Positions 7,194 through 15,418 of a stretch of 64,000 nucleotides of DNA are shown piece after piece. The notes under the pieces are model-generated. The model was not told the DNA's origin and ran no database searches. It saw only the letters and a program-made list of their open reading frames with translations. Every line of letters starts with the position of its first letter. Within the stretch, counting starts at the first letter, position 1. A program made the translations under genes and the position numbers. This stretch comes from Arcobacter roscoffensis (GTDB lineage: Bacteria > Campylobacterota > Campylobacteria > Campylobacterales > Arcobacteraceae). The stretch spans positions 2,046,001 through 2,110,000 of the forward strand of contig NZ_CP100595.1 in assembly GCF_024267655.1 (NCBI RefSeq), in the 5' to 3' direction.

Positions 7194-7724
7194 CTAATTA
7201 TAAAGTAAATCCGATGTTTTCTTTATATCATCAATCATTGCTTTTAATATTTCAAGTCTTGCATTGCTTAAATCTTTTATCGTATTAAAATCTTTGTTGA
7301 AATACTTTGTATATTTATTATCATTTTTACTTTCTTTTTTTTCTACATTTTTTGCATTATAGTTTAATTCTATTGCTTTATGCAGTTTAGGAATTAGTGA
7401 TACAACGCTATTCTCAAAATAAAGTAGCAACATTTGAGTTTTTGATGATAATAGGTTCATATGCTTATGATATGTAAAGGTTTTCTTTAGAACATTATTA
7501 TTAAATTTTGGATTACAATCAAGAATATTATTTTTACATATATCTATATTAGCTGATAGTTCAGCTTGTGATAATTTATAATCTTTTGCTAGAACTTCTA
7601 ATACTAATATTCCAGAATTTATTTCTTCTAATAAGTTAACTTTTCTATTCAATAATTCTTGTAGCCTTTCCTGTTTCATTCTATTTTTCCAATATTCTTG
7701 TTCAGATTCTAGTTGATAGTTCAT
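7194..7724 (-). CDS. Unknown coiled-coil protein; membrane anchor out of frame
   Basis: 176 residues, rich in Lys, Leu and Asn, mostly helical with a likely coiled coil near the N-terminus (EQEYWKNRMKQERLQELLNR). No family recognised. The frame is open upstream of the ATG at 7724 and encodes a hydrophobic stretch (IGLTEIVLTAIFTSLATLVS) preceded by Lys-Lys-Arg, which looks like a signal anchor. An ATG with a strong ribosome site (GGAG, 5 bases before) lies at 7808-7810, but 8 As after it put it one base out of frame. With 9 As the product would be a 205-residue membrane-anchored protein. Located between attC-like sites 2 and 3, so also a cassette gene. Phase variation, decay or sequencing error are all possible. 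Confidence 0.65.
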   Translation of the reverse strand: MNYQLESEQEYWKNRMKQERLQELLNRKVNLLEEINSGILVLEVLAKDYKLSQAELSANIDICKNNILDCNPKFNNNVLKKTFTYHKHMNLLSSKTQMLLLYFENSVVSLIPKLHKAIELNYNAKNVEKKESKNDNKYTKYFNKDFNTIKDLSNARLEILKAMIDDIKKTSDLLYN

Positions 7725-7799
7725 TAAAAAATATGACGAGACTAGTGTTGCAAGTGATGTAAATATTGCAGTTAAAACTATCTCAGTTAGTCCAATACG

Positions 7800-7807
7800 T
7801 TTTTTTT
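7800..7807 (-). other. A8 homopolymer at cassette gene start
   Basis: On the minus strand the start ATG (7810-7808) is followed by 8 As and then CGTATTGGA. Eight As give M-K-K-N-V-L-D-stop; nine would join the ATG to the downstream frame with its membrane anchor. The tract thus acts as a potential on/off switch by slippage. Confidence 0.6.
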
Positions 7808-7826
7808 CATATTACTCCATTTTATA

Positions 7827-7904
7827 TACATAACTAATTATTAGTACTGCATTATATATAAATAATATATAAAAGCACCTAATAGTACTACATTTTTTAT
7901 GATA
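7827..7904 (-). mobile_element. Degenerate attC-like site 3
   Basis: TACATAAC (7827-7834) on the left, identical to the complement of the right R box of site 2, and TTATGATA (7897-7904) on the right. The inner boxes TAGTACT (7842-7848) and AGTACTA (7884-7890) are perfect complements, with 7- and 6-base spacers. The right R box is a poor match and the site is only 78 bp. On the minus strand, GTTATGTA lies 16 bases before the ATG of the downstream cassette gene, where a cassette boundary is expected. Confidence 0.45.
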
Positions 7905-8175
7905 AGATACTAAATTGATATAAAGTCCTTAAATAAGCTATTTCTAGGATTTTTTTAAATAATATATTACTATATGTAATATTTTTATCATAATTTATAT
8001 ATCTGATATAATTTTCAATGTTAGACTATTAATGTATATCAGTAATAGCTTATCAAAATGATATACTAGAGTTCAAGAAAGAAAAAATATTACTGTAGTG
8101 CTTAGAATAAATAAAGCAGAAAATAAAAAATGAACTTAAAATCAGATTGGAAATTTCTAAGAAGTTTTATGTAGA
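7905..8175. other. AT-rich gap, no gene seen
   Basis: About 270 bases of very AT-rich DNA with stops in all frames. It contains several imperfect palindromes but no coding signal, tRNA or recognisable integron integrase. It separates the cassette-like island from guaA. Confidence 0.5.
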
Positions 8176-8257
8176 TTTTGCCAAGGTATGACAAAGGTGT
8201 ACTACAAGTACATCGAAGTCATACTTTGGTGAAAGATGCGCCGAAATTACGGCAAAA
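8176..8257. repeat. Nested hairpin element downstream of guaA
   Basis: Outer arms TTTTGCC (8176-8182) and GGCAAAA (8251-8257) enclose a 12-bp stem CCAAGGTATGAC / GTCATACTTTGG (8181-8192, 8218-8229; one G/T pair) with an inner stem GTGTAC / GTACAT. A separate perfect palindrome GCCG-AAATTA-CGGC lies at 8240-8253. The element begins 4 bases after the guaA stop on the minus strand and could form its transcript's 3' end, though it lacks a clear T run. Confidence 0.5.
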
Positions 8258-8260
8258 ATA

Positions 8261-9796
8261 TTATTCCCACTCGATAGTTGCTGGTGGTTTTGAAGATATA
8301 TCATAAACAACTCTGTTGATTCCATCAACTTCATTGATGATTCTTCTTGAGATTGTTTCTAAAATATCATGAGGGATATGAGCAAATGTTGCTGTCATAC
8401 CGTCAGTTGCTTCTACGATTCTAACACAAACTGTGTTATCGTAAGTTCTGTTATCACCCATAACACCTACTGATTTTACGTTTAGTAAAACTGTAAATGC
8501 TTGCCATGTTTTATCATATAATCCAGTAGCATGTAATACGTCTAACATAATAGTATCAGCTTTTCTTAAAAGCTCTAAGTCAGGCTTATTTACATCTCCC
8601 ATAACTCTAATAGCAAGTCCTGGTCCAGGGAAAGGATGTCTTCCAATCATATCTTTTGGAAGTCCAAGCTCTAAGCCTAAAAGTCTTACTTCATCTTTGA
8701 AGATTTCTCTTAAAGGCTCGATTAACTCAAATGTCATCCAATCAGGTAAACCACCTACATTGTGGTGAGATTTGATAGTTTTTGAAGGTCCTTTTACAGA
8801 TACAGACTCAATAACATCTGTATATAAAGTACCTTGTGCTAAAAACTCAATACCATCGTGCTTTTTAGCTTCTACATCAAATACTTCGATGAAAGTCTCA
8901 CCAATGATTTTTCTTTTTGTTTCAGGGTCAGTAACACCTTCAAGTCTTGAAAGGAAAGTTTCACTAGCATCAACAGTGATTAAAGGAACACCTCTTGATT
9001 TAAACATAGCTTCAACTTGTGGTCTTTCGTTTGCTCTTAAAAGTCCATTATCAACAAATACAGGGATTAGTTGGTCACCAATAGCTTCTGCTAAAAGTGT
9101 AGCAACAACAGATGAGTCAACACCACCTGATACACCACATAATACTTTTTTAGATCCTACTTGGTCTTGGATTTTTTTGATTTGCTCTTTTGCAAATGAA
9201 CCCATATTCCATGTAGATTCACATCCACAAATATGTTTTGCGAAGTTTTTAAGAAGTTTAGAACCCTCATCTGAATGGTAAACTTCAGGGTGGAATTGGA
9301 ATGCATAAATTAATCTATCAAGATCAGCAATAGCTGCATAAGGAGAGTTTTCAGAAGTAGCGATTTTTTCAAATCCTGAAGGAATTTTTTCAACTCTATC
9401 TCCGTGAGACATCCATACAGTTTGACCATCTGTTGTATCTTTGAAAATATCAGATTGCTTTTCAAAGTTTAGTTTAGCTTTTCCATACTCATGGTGATCA
9501 GCTGGAATAACAGATCCACCAAAGTGTTGAGAAATAAGCTGCATACCATAACAGATTCCTAGAATTGGAAGTCCAAGCTCAAATACAGTTGCATCTGGGT
9601 GATATGAATCTTCTGCATAAACTGACGCTGGACCACCTGAAAGGATAATTCCCTTAGGAGTTCTTGCCATAATATCTTCAATACTTTCAGAATAAGGTAC
9701 TATCTCAGAATATACACCAGATTCTCTAAGTTTTCTAGCAATAATTTGTGTATATTGACTACCAAAATCTAAAACTACTATTGGTACATGTTTCAT
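8261..9796 (-). CDS. guaA: GMP synthase (glutamine-hydrolysing)
   Basis: A 511-residue enzyme that amidates XMP to GMP using ATP and glutamine in the cytoplasm. The N-terminal class I glutamine amidotransferase domain (about 1-195) shows the nucleophile in GICYGMQL and the His-Glu pair in FHPEVYH. The ATP-pyrophosphatase domain has SGGVDSS near residue 225. The C-terminal dimerisation domain ends in KPPATIEWE, as in most family members. Length is standard. Transcribed alone; a nested hairpin element follows the stop and the nhaD terminator lies upstream. Confidence 0.98.
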   Translation of the reverse strand: MKHVPIVVLDFGSQYTQIIARKLRESGVYSEIVPYSESIEDIMARTPKGIILSGGPASVYAEDSYHPDATVFELGLPILGICYGMQLISQHFGGSVIPADHHEYGKAKLNFEKQSDIFKDTTDGQTVWMSHGDRVEKIPSGFEKIATSENSPYAAIADLDRLIYAFQFHPEVYHSDEGSKLLKNFAKHICGCESTWNMGSFAKEQIKKIQDQVGSKKVLCGVSGGVDSSVVATLLAEAIGDQLIPVFVDNGLLRANERPQVEAMFKSRGVPLITVDASETFLSRLEGVTDPETKRKIIGETFIEVFDVEAKKHDGIEFLAQGTLYTDVIESVSVKGPSKTIKSHHNVGGLPDWMTFELIEPLREIFKDEVRLLGLELGLPKDMIGRHPFPGPGLAIRVMGDVNKPDLELLRKADTIMLDVLHATGLYDKTWQAFTVLLNVKSVGVMGDNRTYDNTVCVRIVEATDGMTATFAHIPHDILETISRRIINEVDGINRVVYDISSKPPATIEWE

Positions 9797-9893
9797 ATTT
9801 TTATATCCTCTATGTGATTAAATAAAATCATTAATAAGAGCAGATTATATCCAAGTAGAGGTAAATTTATAGTTAAGTGAATTTTTTAAGCAT

Positions 9894-9925
9894 AAAAAAA
9901 GGCTTGGCTAAAAAGCCAAACCTTT
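9894..9925 (-). terminator. Intrinsic terminator of nhaD
   Basis: On the minus strand, AAAGGTTTGGCT and AGCCAAGCCTTT pair around a 4-base loop, followed by a run of Ts (9900 down to 9894). The hairpin lies 26 bases after the nhaD stop, a textbook Rho-independent terminator. Confidence 0.85.
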
Positions 9926-9950
9926 ATAGTTTTACAATTTGAATAGTAAA

Positions 9951-11336
9951 CTAGTGTCCTATTCCTAACATTTGATATTGTAAATACCAAACAGCGATAG
10001 AAACAAAGTATCCAATTACAATAGTCCAAGCATATTTCATATGTGCACCAAATGTATAAATACCATGTAATTTACCCATTACTCCAACACCAGCAGCTGA
10101 ACCAAATGAAATCATAGATCCACCAACACCAGCTGTTAATGTAACTAGCATCCATTGGTCAAGACCCATTGTTGGGTTTGCTTTTAATACTGCTGACATT
10201 ACAGGAATATTATCAACAATCGCAGATAAGAAACCAACACCTATATTAGACCATGTAGGACCTAATACACTTGGATCGTATACTACTGCTGCTAATGCTA
10301 ACCAACCAATAAAGTATAATGCACCAACTGCGGCTAAAATACCAAAGAAGAACATTAAAGTATTATTTTCAATTTTTGCAATTGAATGGAAGATATTAAA
10401 ATGCTCTGAACCATACTTTTTCTTAAGTCCATAAGAATAAACTTTAAGAACAGCAAGACCAAACATCATACCCCACATAGCAGGTAAATGTAATACTTGG
10501 TGAGATAATACTGCTGTTGCAATTGTAAAGATACCAAGAACCATAACTACTTTAGCACCCTCAGCCATTTCAGGTTTTTTCTCTTTTTCTGCATCAAAGA
10601 AAGGAACTTCTTCTGGTACAAACTTAGATAAAATAAATGCTGTTGCTAAATAACCAATTAATGAAGCTGGTAATAAGAATAAGAAGTCAGCAAAAGTACC
10701 TTTTCCTGCTGTCCATGCCATAAGTGTAGTAATATCACCAAATGGAGACCATGCACCCCCTGCATTAGCCGCAACTACGATATTAATAGCACCAGGAACA
10801 AGGAAGTCTTTTCTCTCTTTTTCAATTGTGATTAAAACTGTTGCTAAGATTAAAGCAGTAGTTAAGTTATCAGCAATTGGTGAAAGGAAAAATGCGATAA
10901 ATCCAGTTACCCAAAATAATTTTCTATAAGTATATCCCTTTGTTACAAGGTTATATTTAAGTCTGTCAAACACCCCCATGTGAATTAACGACTCAATATA
11001 TGTCATAGCAACAAATAAGAAGAAGAAAATACCTGCAATCTCTAAAATTAAGTGATTAACTTCATTTTCTAATAATCCTACATCTAAACCATTTAAGGCA
11101 TAATAGATAGCGATTAATATAAACATAAACGTACCAATAAATAAAGCAGGTTTTGCCTTATCGATTTCATACTTCTCTTCTGCTGCAACAAAGTAATAAC
11201 CTATTGCGAAGATAAATAAACATGCAAATCCGACCCATGTCATAGTCAGATCTGGCGTTTCAGCTGTACTAATTGCACCACCACCAGCATAAAGTGCTGC
11301 TGAAGTGAAAAGTAAAGTCAGTAAAACTTTCAACAT
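9951..11336 (-). CDS. nhaD: Na+/H+ antiporter NhaD
   Basis: A 461-residue inner-membrane protein with about 12-13 hydrophobic segments and an N-terminal signal-like region, as in Vibrio and Alkalimonas NhaD of the ion-transporter superfamily. Conserved family runs are visible, for example FFLSPIADNLTTALILATV near residue 150 and GFLSAIVDNIPVMSAVL near 370, where the Asp-Asn pairs are presumed to bind sodium. It exports Na+ or Li+ in exchange for protons, which fits a marine organism that also makes ectoine. Its ATG overlaps the nadB stop by one base, so the two are translationally coupled, and a strong terminator follows. Confidence 0.95.
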   Translation of the reverse strand: MLKVLLTLLFTSAALYAGGGAISTAETPDLTMTWVGFACLFIFAIGYYFVAAEEKYEIDKAKPALFIGTFMFILIAIYYALNGLDVGLLENEVNHLILEIAGIFFFLFVAMTYIESLIHMGVFDRLKYNLVTKGYTYRKLFWVTGFIAFFLSPIADNLTTALILATVLITIEKERKDFLVPGAINIVVAANAGGAWSPFGDITTLMAWTAGKGTFADFLFLLPASLIGYLATAFILSKFVPEEVPFFDAEKEKKPEMAEGAKVVMVLGIFTIATAVLSHQVLHLPAMWGMMFGLAVLKVYSYGLKKKYGSEHFNIFHSIAKIENNTLMFFFGILAAVGALYFIGWLALAAVVYDPSVLGPTWSNIGVGFLSAIVDNIPVMSAVLKANPTMGLDQWMLVTLTAGVGGSMISFGSAAGVGVMGKLHGIYTFGAHMKYAWTIVIGYFVSIAVWYLQYQMLGIGH

Positions 11337-12787
11337 TAATTCTCCTTGATATAGTGTGCTCCTAGAGATTTCTCCCTATTTTGAGCAGATGTTAAAATAG
11401 ATTTTGCCGTAAGCAACCTTAAAAAAAGCAGTCTACCAACATCCTCTTGCAGATATTTTTCAACCAACTCTAAGGTTTCCTTGATTTTTTTAGGGTTTCT
11501 TACAATTGATGCAGTATCCCACATCGACTTTCGTAAACAGTTCTTGATTTCTTTATCAATATCCTTGTTTCTCACATATGATTTTATATCTTTCATATAA
11601 TTTTTATATGATATTTTAAAATTATTTTTTATAGAATCCTCAACTGCAATCGATGAAAATACAACACCTTCAAGTAAAGAATTTGAAGCTAATCTGTTCG
11701 CACCATGCACCCCCGTACAAGCTGCTTCACCGATAGCATATAGGTTTTTCATACCTTTAACTTTTGCATCAAGTGTAGTTTCTATTCCTCCCATACTATA
11801 GTGAAAAGCAGGAGAAATTGGAACTTTATCATAAGGCAATTCATAACCTAAATCTTTTAAGTTTGCATAGATATTTGGAAATCTTTTTTGAAAGGCTTCT
11901 TTTTCAAAGTTTTCAAAAGATAGATATATTTTTGAACCAGTTTTTTTATGATAATCAAAAATCGATCTACTTACAACATCTCGTGGAGCTAACTCCCCAT
12001 CTTTGTGATAAGTAAATAAAAATCTATTATCTTGCTCATCAACGATAAAAGCACCCTCACCTCTTAAAGCCTCACTTAAAAGTGGCTTTCTAGCAAAATG
12101 TGTTCCTTTTACAACTGTTGGGTGAAACTGCATCATTTCCATATCTTTTAAAGATAAACCTTTTTCTAAAATGATACCTTGAATTTCACCTGCAATTGCA
12201 GTTGAATTTGTATGATATCTATAAATAGATCCAACTCCACCACTTGCAATAATTGTATTATGAGCATAGGCTACTTTTTGCTCTGTTTCACTTACGAAGT
12301 ATTGAACTCCATAACAAATATCATCTTGAATTAGTAAGTCATTTACTACTGTGTTGTTTACTATTTCATGTTTACATTGAGATAATAAGAAAGTATGTAT
12401 CATTCTTCCTGTTGCATCACCATCTGCATGTAAAATTCTGCTTCTACTATGAGCTGCTTCTTTTGTATAAGCTAGTTCACCTTTTGAATTTAAATCAAAT
12501 TGTAAACCTGAATTTATCAAGCTTTTTACTGCTTCTTGTGATTTTGCACTTAAAAGTTCAACTGCACTTTTGTCATTGTGATTAACACCTGCTGTAAGAG
12601 TATCTTGAATATGATCTTTTATATCATCATCATTTACAGCACTTGCTATTCCACCTTGAGCCCAATATGTATTACAATCAACTGGCTCTTTTTTACAAAG
12701 TATTAAAACTTTTTTATCCTCAGGAATTAATCTTGCAGCATTTAAACCTGCAATTCCTGTACCTATAATAATATAATCATAAACCAT
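11336..12787 (-). CDS. nadB: L-aspartate oxidase
   Basis: A 483-residue flavoprotein that oxidises L-aspartate to iminoaspartate, the first step of de novo NAD synthesis. The FAD-binding GxGxxG is IIGTGIAGLNAA at the N-terminus. Typical succinate-dehydrogenase-family motifs follow: YWAQGGIA, HSRSRILHADGDATG, MQFHPT, and SPAFHYSMGGIET. The Arg-rich catalytic region EALRGEGAF is present. It is somewhat shorter than the E. coli enzyme, losing part of the C-terminal helical domain. Middle gene of the tight lptM-like/nadB/nhaD unit, overlapping by one base on both sides (TAATG). No nadA or nadC is adjacent. Confidence 0.95.
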   Translation of the reverse strand: MVYDYIIIGTGIAGLNAARLIPEDKKVLILCKKEPVDCNTYWAQGGIASAVNDDDIKDHIQDTLTAGVNHNDKSAVELLSAKSQEAVKSLINSGLQFDLNSKGELAYTKEAAHSRSRILHADGDATGRMIHTFLLSQCKHEIVNNTVVNDLLIQDDICYGVQYFVSETEQKVAYAHNTIIASGGVGSIYRYHTNSTAIAGEIQGIILEKGLSLKDMEMMQFHPTVVKGTHFARKPLLSEALRGEGAFIVDEQDNRFLFTYHKDGELAPRDVVSRSIFDYHKKTGSKIYLSFENFEKEAFQKRFPNIYANLKDLGYELPYDKVPISPAFHYSMGGIETTLDAKVKGMKNLYAIGEAACTGVHGANRLASNSLLEGVVFSSIAVEDSIKNNFKISYKNYMKDIKSYVRNKDIDKEIKNCLRKSMWDTASIVRNPKKIKETLELVEKYLQEDVGRLLFLRLLTAKSILTSAQNREKSLGAHYIKEN

Positions 12788-12915
12788 TAGTTTTTTTCTT
12801 CTTTTAAATTTTGAGATTTATCACTATCGTTTATATAAACTGGATCTCCTTTGTATCCACACCCATTAAAAGATAATATAAATCCTGCTATAATAAAGTA
12901 AATTAAATATTTCAT
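12787..12915 (-). CDS. Small LptM-like lipoprotein
   Basis: A 42-residue lipoprotein starting MKYLIYFIIAGFILSFNGCG. The signal peptide ends in a lipobox at C19, followed by GYKGDPVY, close to the CGxKGPLYxP signature of LptM (YifL), which in E. coli helps mature the LptD/LptE LPS translocon. The start was placed at the ATG at 12915: the frame extends upstream to 13029, but that extension (MLEVLLLAWV...) looks like chance sequence and would bury the signal peptide. The stop overlaps the nadB start (TAATG). LptM identity is plausible from the short motif; the rest of the tail is charged and unconserved. Confidence 0.65.
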   Translation of the reverse strand: MKYLIYFIIAGFILSFNGCGYKGDPVYINDSDKSQNLKEEKN

Positions 12916-13004
12916 ATTTTTTGTTACATCCTGTGTACAATATAATTTGCTTAATGCTACTAAAGAAATACTAATAAAAACCTTATTAAAGGGGACATAC
13001 ACCC

Positions 13005-13583
13005 ATGCAAGAAGAAGAACTTCTAACATTTAAACAAGAACTTAAAAAAAGTTTTTTCACTTTTGAAGATAAAAAAGTAAATAGAAATATACCAAATTAT
13101 AGCACTTTTAAAACAACAAATAATGTACTTACTAATATAGCAAACAAAAGAGAATTCTCAGAAGTTAGAAAAAGATATAGAGTTCATAATTTTTTAGAAA
13201 AGATACTTATCAAAAAAATATTAAACTATATTTTATTCGCTTTTTATAGAAATGAGAAACTTTCAATTGCAGTTTTACACCCTGTTGCCCAAAGTGAGTT
13301 GAACTATCAAAAAAAGATGATTATGGACTATGCTAAAATGGTTCCTGATTTTAAAGACATAAAAGAAGTAGCTGTTTTTAGATATGATAAATTATACTCT
13401 TTTAGTAAAAACTTTGACAAAAAAAGCTTTGATGAATTTACTTCACCCTTTAAAGAAAAAAAAGAAAGTGAACCAGAACCTTTTTATAATGAAAGAGCCC
13501 ATGGGATTTTTCAAAATAGAATAAAAGATGAAAAGCTACATGCAAAACTTGAAGAGATAAGACAAATTATAAAAAGCTCTTAA
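13005..13583 (+). CDS. DUF721/DciA-like protein
   Basis: A 192-residue cytoplasmic protein. The segment FLEKILIKKILNYILFAFYR followed by NEKLSIAVLHPVAQSELNYQ and a helix ending in VAVFR has the order of the DUF721 domain found in DciA, the replicative helicase loader: a helix, a strand reading as a nucleic-acid-binding edge, then QSELNYQK. DciA members usually carry this domain at one end with a poorly conserved tail, as here. Similarity is weak by eye, so the call is tentative. The last 17 bases overlap the convergent ygjP-like gene. It diverges from the lptM-nadB-nhaD unit with no spacer to speak of. Confidence 0.5.
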   Translation: MQEEELLTFKQELKKSFFTFEDKKVNRNIPNYSTFKTTNNVLTNIANKREFSEVRKRYRVHNFLEKILIKKILNYILFAFYRNEKLSIAVLHPVAQSELNYQKKMIMDYAKMVPDFKDIKEVAVFRYDKLYSFSKNFDKKSFDEFTSPFKEKKESEPEPFYNERAHGIFQNRIKDEKLHAKLEEIRQIIKSS

Positions 13584-14160
13584 GTAAAGCTTCTCTTCTT
13601 TTATAATCAGGACAATACATCTCAACTAAATTCCAAAACTTTTTTGAATGATTTTTATGCTTGATATGAGCTAATTCATGTATAACCACATATTCCATAA
13701 CTTCTATGGGAAATTTACAAAGTTGGGTATTGAAGTTTAGTCCATTTTTGTAATTACATGAACCCCAAGTGTTTTTATTTTTTCTATACTTTATTGAAGA
13801 TGGGTATAGTTTCATTTTTTTTGAGTGTTTATCAACTAAATAAGGAATATACTCTTTTGAAAGGTTTTTATAATAAGTATCTAAATCTTTAACATTATAA
13901 TCTGATTTTTTTTGAACTTTCCCAAAATATAAAAACTCATCATCATTTAAACTATTTTTTTCTAGTTTTTTTAAACCTTTTAAAATCCAGTCTTTCTTTT
14001 TTTCTATTAGATTTAGTGCATCAAACTTTGTGAAGTACGTATTCGCCTTTATTTGAATACTATTTTTTGAAGTTACTCTAAGATAACAATGTTTCATTCT
14101 TTTTTTATTTAAAAGTTCAACATTTAGGCTTAAAGAATCCATATTTATTTGAAAAGTCAC
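13567..14160 (-). CDS. YgjP-like zinc metallopeptidase (DUF45/M48-type)
   Basis: A 197-residue protein with the zinc-binding signature VIHELAHIKHKNHSKKFW near residues 160-178 (HExxH, then a third His in NHSKKFW). This is the YgjP/DUF45 pattern. The upstream WGSCNYKNGLNFNTQLCKFP is also characteristic of the family. E. coli YgjP has been reported as a nucleotide-processing (UTP) enzyme, while relatives are called SprT-like peptidases, so the substrate here is uncertain. Cytoplasmic, with no signal peptide. Convergent with the DUF721-like gene and divergent from aspC. Confidence 0.85.
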   Translation of the reverse strand: MTFQINMDSLSLNVELLNKKRMKHCYLRVTSKNSIQIKANTYFTKFDALNLIEKKKDWILKGLKKLEKNSLNDDEFLYFGKVQKKSDYNVKDLDTYYKNLSKEYIPYLVDKHSKKMKLYPSSIKYRKNKNTWGSCNYKNGLNFNTQLCKFPIEVMEYVVIHELAHIKHKNHSKKFWNLVEMYCPDYKRREALLKSFL

Positions 14161-14244
14161 ACTATACCTTAAGTATTATTTTTGTATAATCTGCGAATTA
14201 TATCATAAAAATATAATGTAAATTATATGTGAGGAAGAAGATTT

Positions 14245-15414
14245 ATGAAAATTGCAAAAAGAATGGAGAATCTGTCTCCATCGGTTACTATGGCAATTAC
14301 TGCCTTAGCTAGAGAGCTTAAAGCTCAAGGTAAAGACATATTAAGTTTTAGTGCAGGTGAGCCTGATTTCAATACTCCTGATGTTATTAAACAATCAGCT
14401 ATTAAAGCTATCGAAGATGGCTACACTAAATACACTGCCGTAGAAGGAATTACCGAAACCAAACAAGCAATTATTAATAAACTTAACAGAGATCATGGTT
14501 TAGAGTATTCATTAGAACACATTGTTGTTAGTAATGGAGCTAAACACTCATTATTTAACCTTTTTCAATTACTAATTGAAGAAGGTGATGAAGTAATTAT
14601 TCCTGCTCCTTATTGGGTTACATACCCTGAGCAAGTAAAATACTCTGATGGTGTTCCTGTATTTATTGAAACTGATGATACTACTTCATTTAAAGTAACT
14701 GCCCAGCAAGTAAAAGCAGCTATTACTGATAAAACAAAAGTATTGTTATTAAACTCGCCATCAAACCCAACTGGTGCTGTATATACTAAAGAAGAGTTAT
14801 TAGCAATTGGTGAAGTTTTAAAAGGTACTGACATTTTAGTATTCTCTGATGAGATGTATGAAAAAATCATGTACAATGGTGAAGAGTTCACAGCAGCAGC
14901 TAGTGTTAGTGATGATATGTTTGAAAGAACTGTAACAATTAATGGTTTAAGTAAATCAGTTGCTATGACTGGTTGGAGATTTGGATATATAGCAACTCCT
15001 AAAACTGAGCTTGTAAGATCTATGATTAAACTTCAAGGTCAAGTTACATCAAATGTAAACTCTATTACTCAACATGCAGCAATTACTGCACTTGAAGGTC
15101 ATGCAGATGCTGACATTGAAATGATGAGAAAAGCATTTGAAGAAAGAAAAGAGATTGCTGTAAAATCTTTCAATGATATTGAAGGGATTTCTTGTATTGA
15201 ACCACAAGGAGCATTTTACTTATTTGTAAATATCAAAGAAATTACAGATAACTCTATGAAATTTTGTGAGCAACTTTTAGAAGACAAAGGTGTTGCTGTT
15301 GTTCCTGGACTTGCATTTGGTACAGAAGGGTATTTCAGATTCTCTTTTGCTACAGACTTAGCAAGTATCGAAGAAGGAATTAGAAGAATCAAAGATTTTG
15401 TAGAAAACAACTAA
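14245..15414 (+). CDS. aspC: Aspartate aminotransferase, class I PLP enzyme
   Basis: A 389-residue fold-type I aminotransferase. The start GEPDFNTPDVIKQSA, the cofactor-contacting NSPSNPTGAVY and FSDEMYEKIMY, and the PLP lysine in NGLSKSVAMTGWRFGY are all in place, with the C-terminal Arg in GYFRFSFA. This is subgroup I-gamma, usual for Campylobacterota and thermophiles, which transfers the amino group of aspartate to 2-oxoglutarate. A ribosome site (GAGGAAGAAG) lies just ahead. The fieF gene starts 5 bases after its stop, so the two form an operon with the rhodanese. Other amino acids could be accepted as well. Confidence 0.93.
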   Translation: MKIAKRMENLSPSVTMAITALARELKAQGKDILSFSAGEPDFNTPDVIKQSAIKAIEDGYTKYTAVEGITETKQAIINKLNRDHGLEYSLEHIVVSNGAKHSLFNLFQLLIEEGDEVIIPAPYWVTYPEQVKYSDGVPVFIETDDTTSFKVTAQQVKAAITDKTKVLLLNSPSNPTGAVYTKEELLAIGEVLKGTDILVFSDEMYEKIMYNGEEFTAAASVSDDMFERTVTINGLSKSVAMTGWRFGYIATPKTELVRSMIKLQGQVTSNVNSITQHAAITALEGHADADIEMMRKAFEERKEIAVKSFNDIEGISCIEPQGAFYLFVNIKEITDNSMKFCEQLLEDKGVAVVPGLAFGTEGYFRFSFATDLASIEEGIRRIKDFVENN

Positions 15415-15418
15415 TATT

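Noticed and set aside
8022-8028. GTTAGAC as the right R box of a larger attC starting at 7827
   Set aside because: It fits GTTRRRY, but the site would be about 200 bp and the inner arms do not pair.
8772-9281. Long open frame on the plus strand inside guaA
   Set aside because: It lies wholly opposite a certain gene, and its composition is what antisense of an AT-rich coding region gives. No ribosome site or motif.
12916-13029. Upstream extension of the LptM-like gene to 13029
   Set aside because: It overlaps the start of the divergent gene and puts unrelated sequence before a clear lipoprotein signal peptide.
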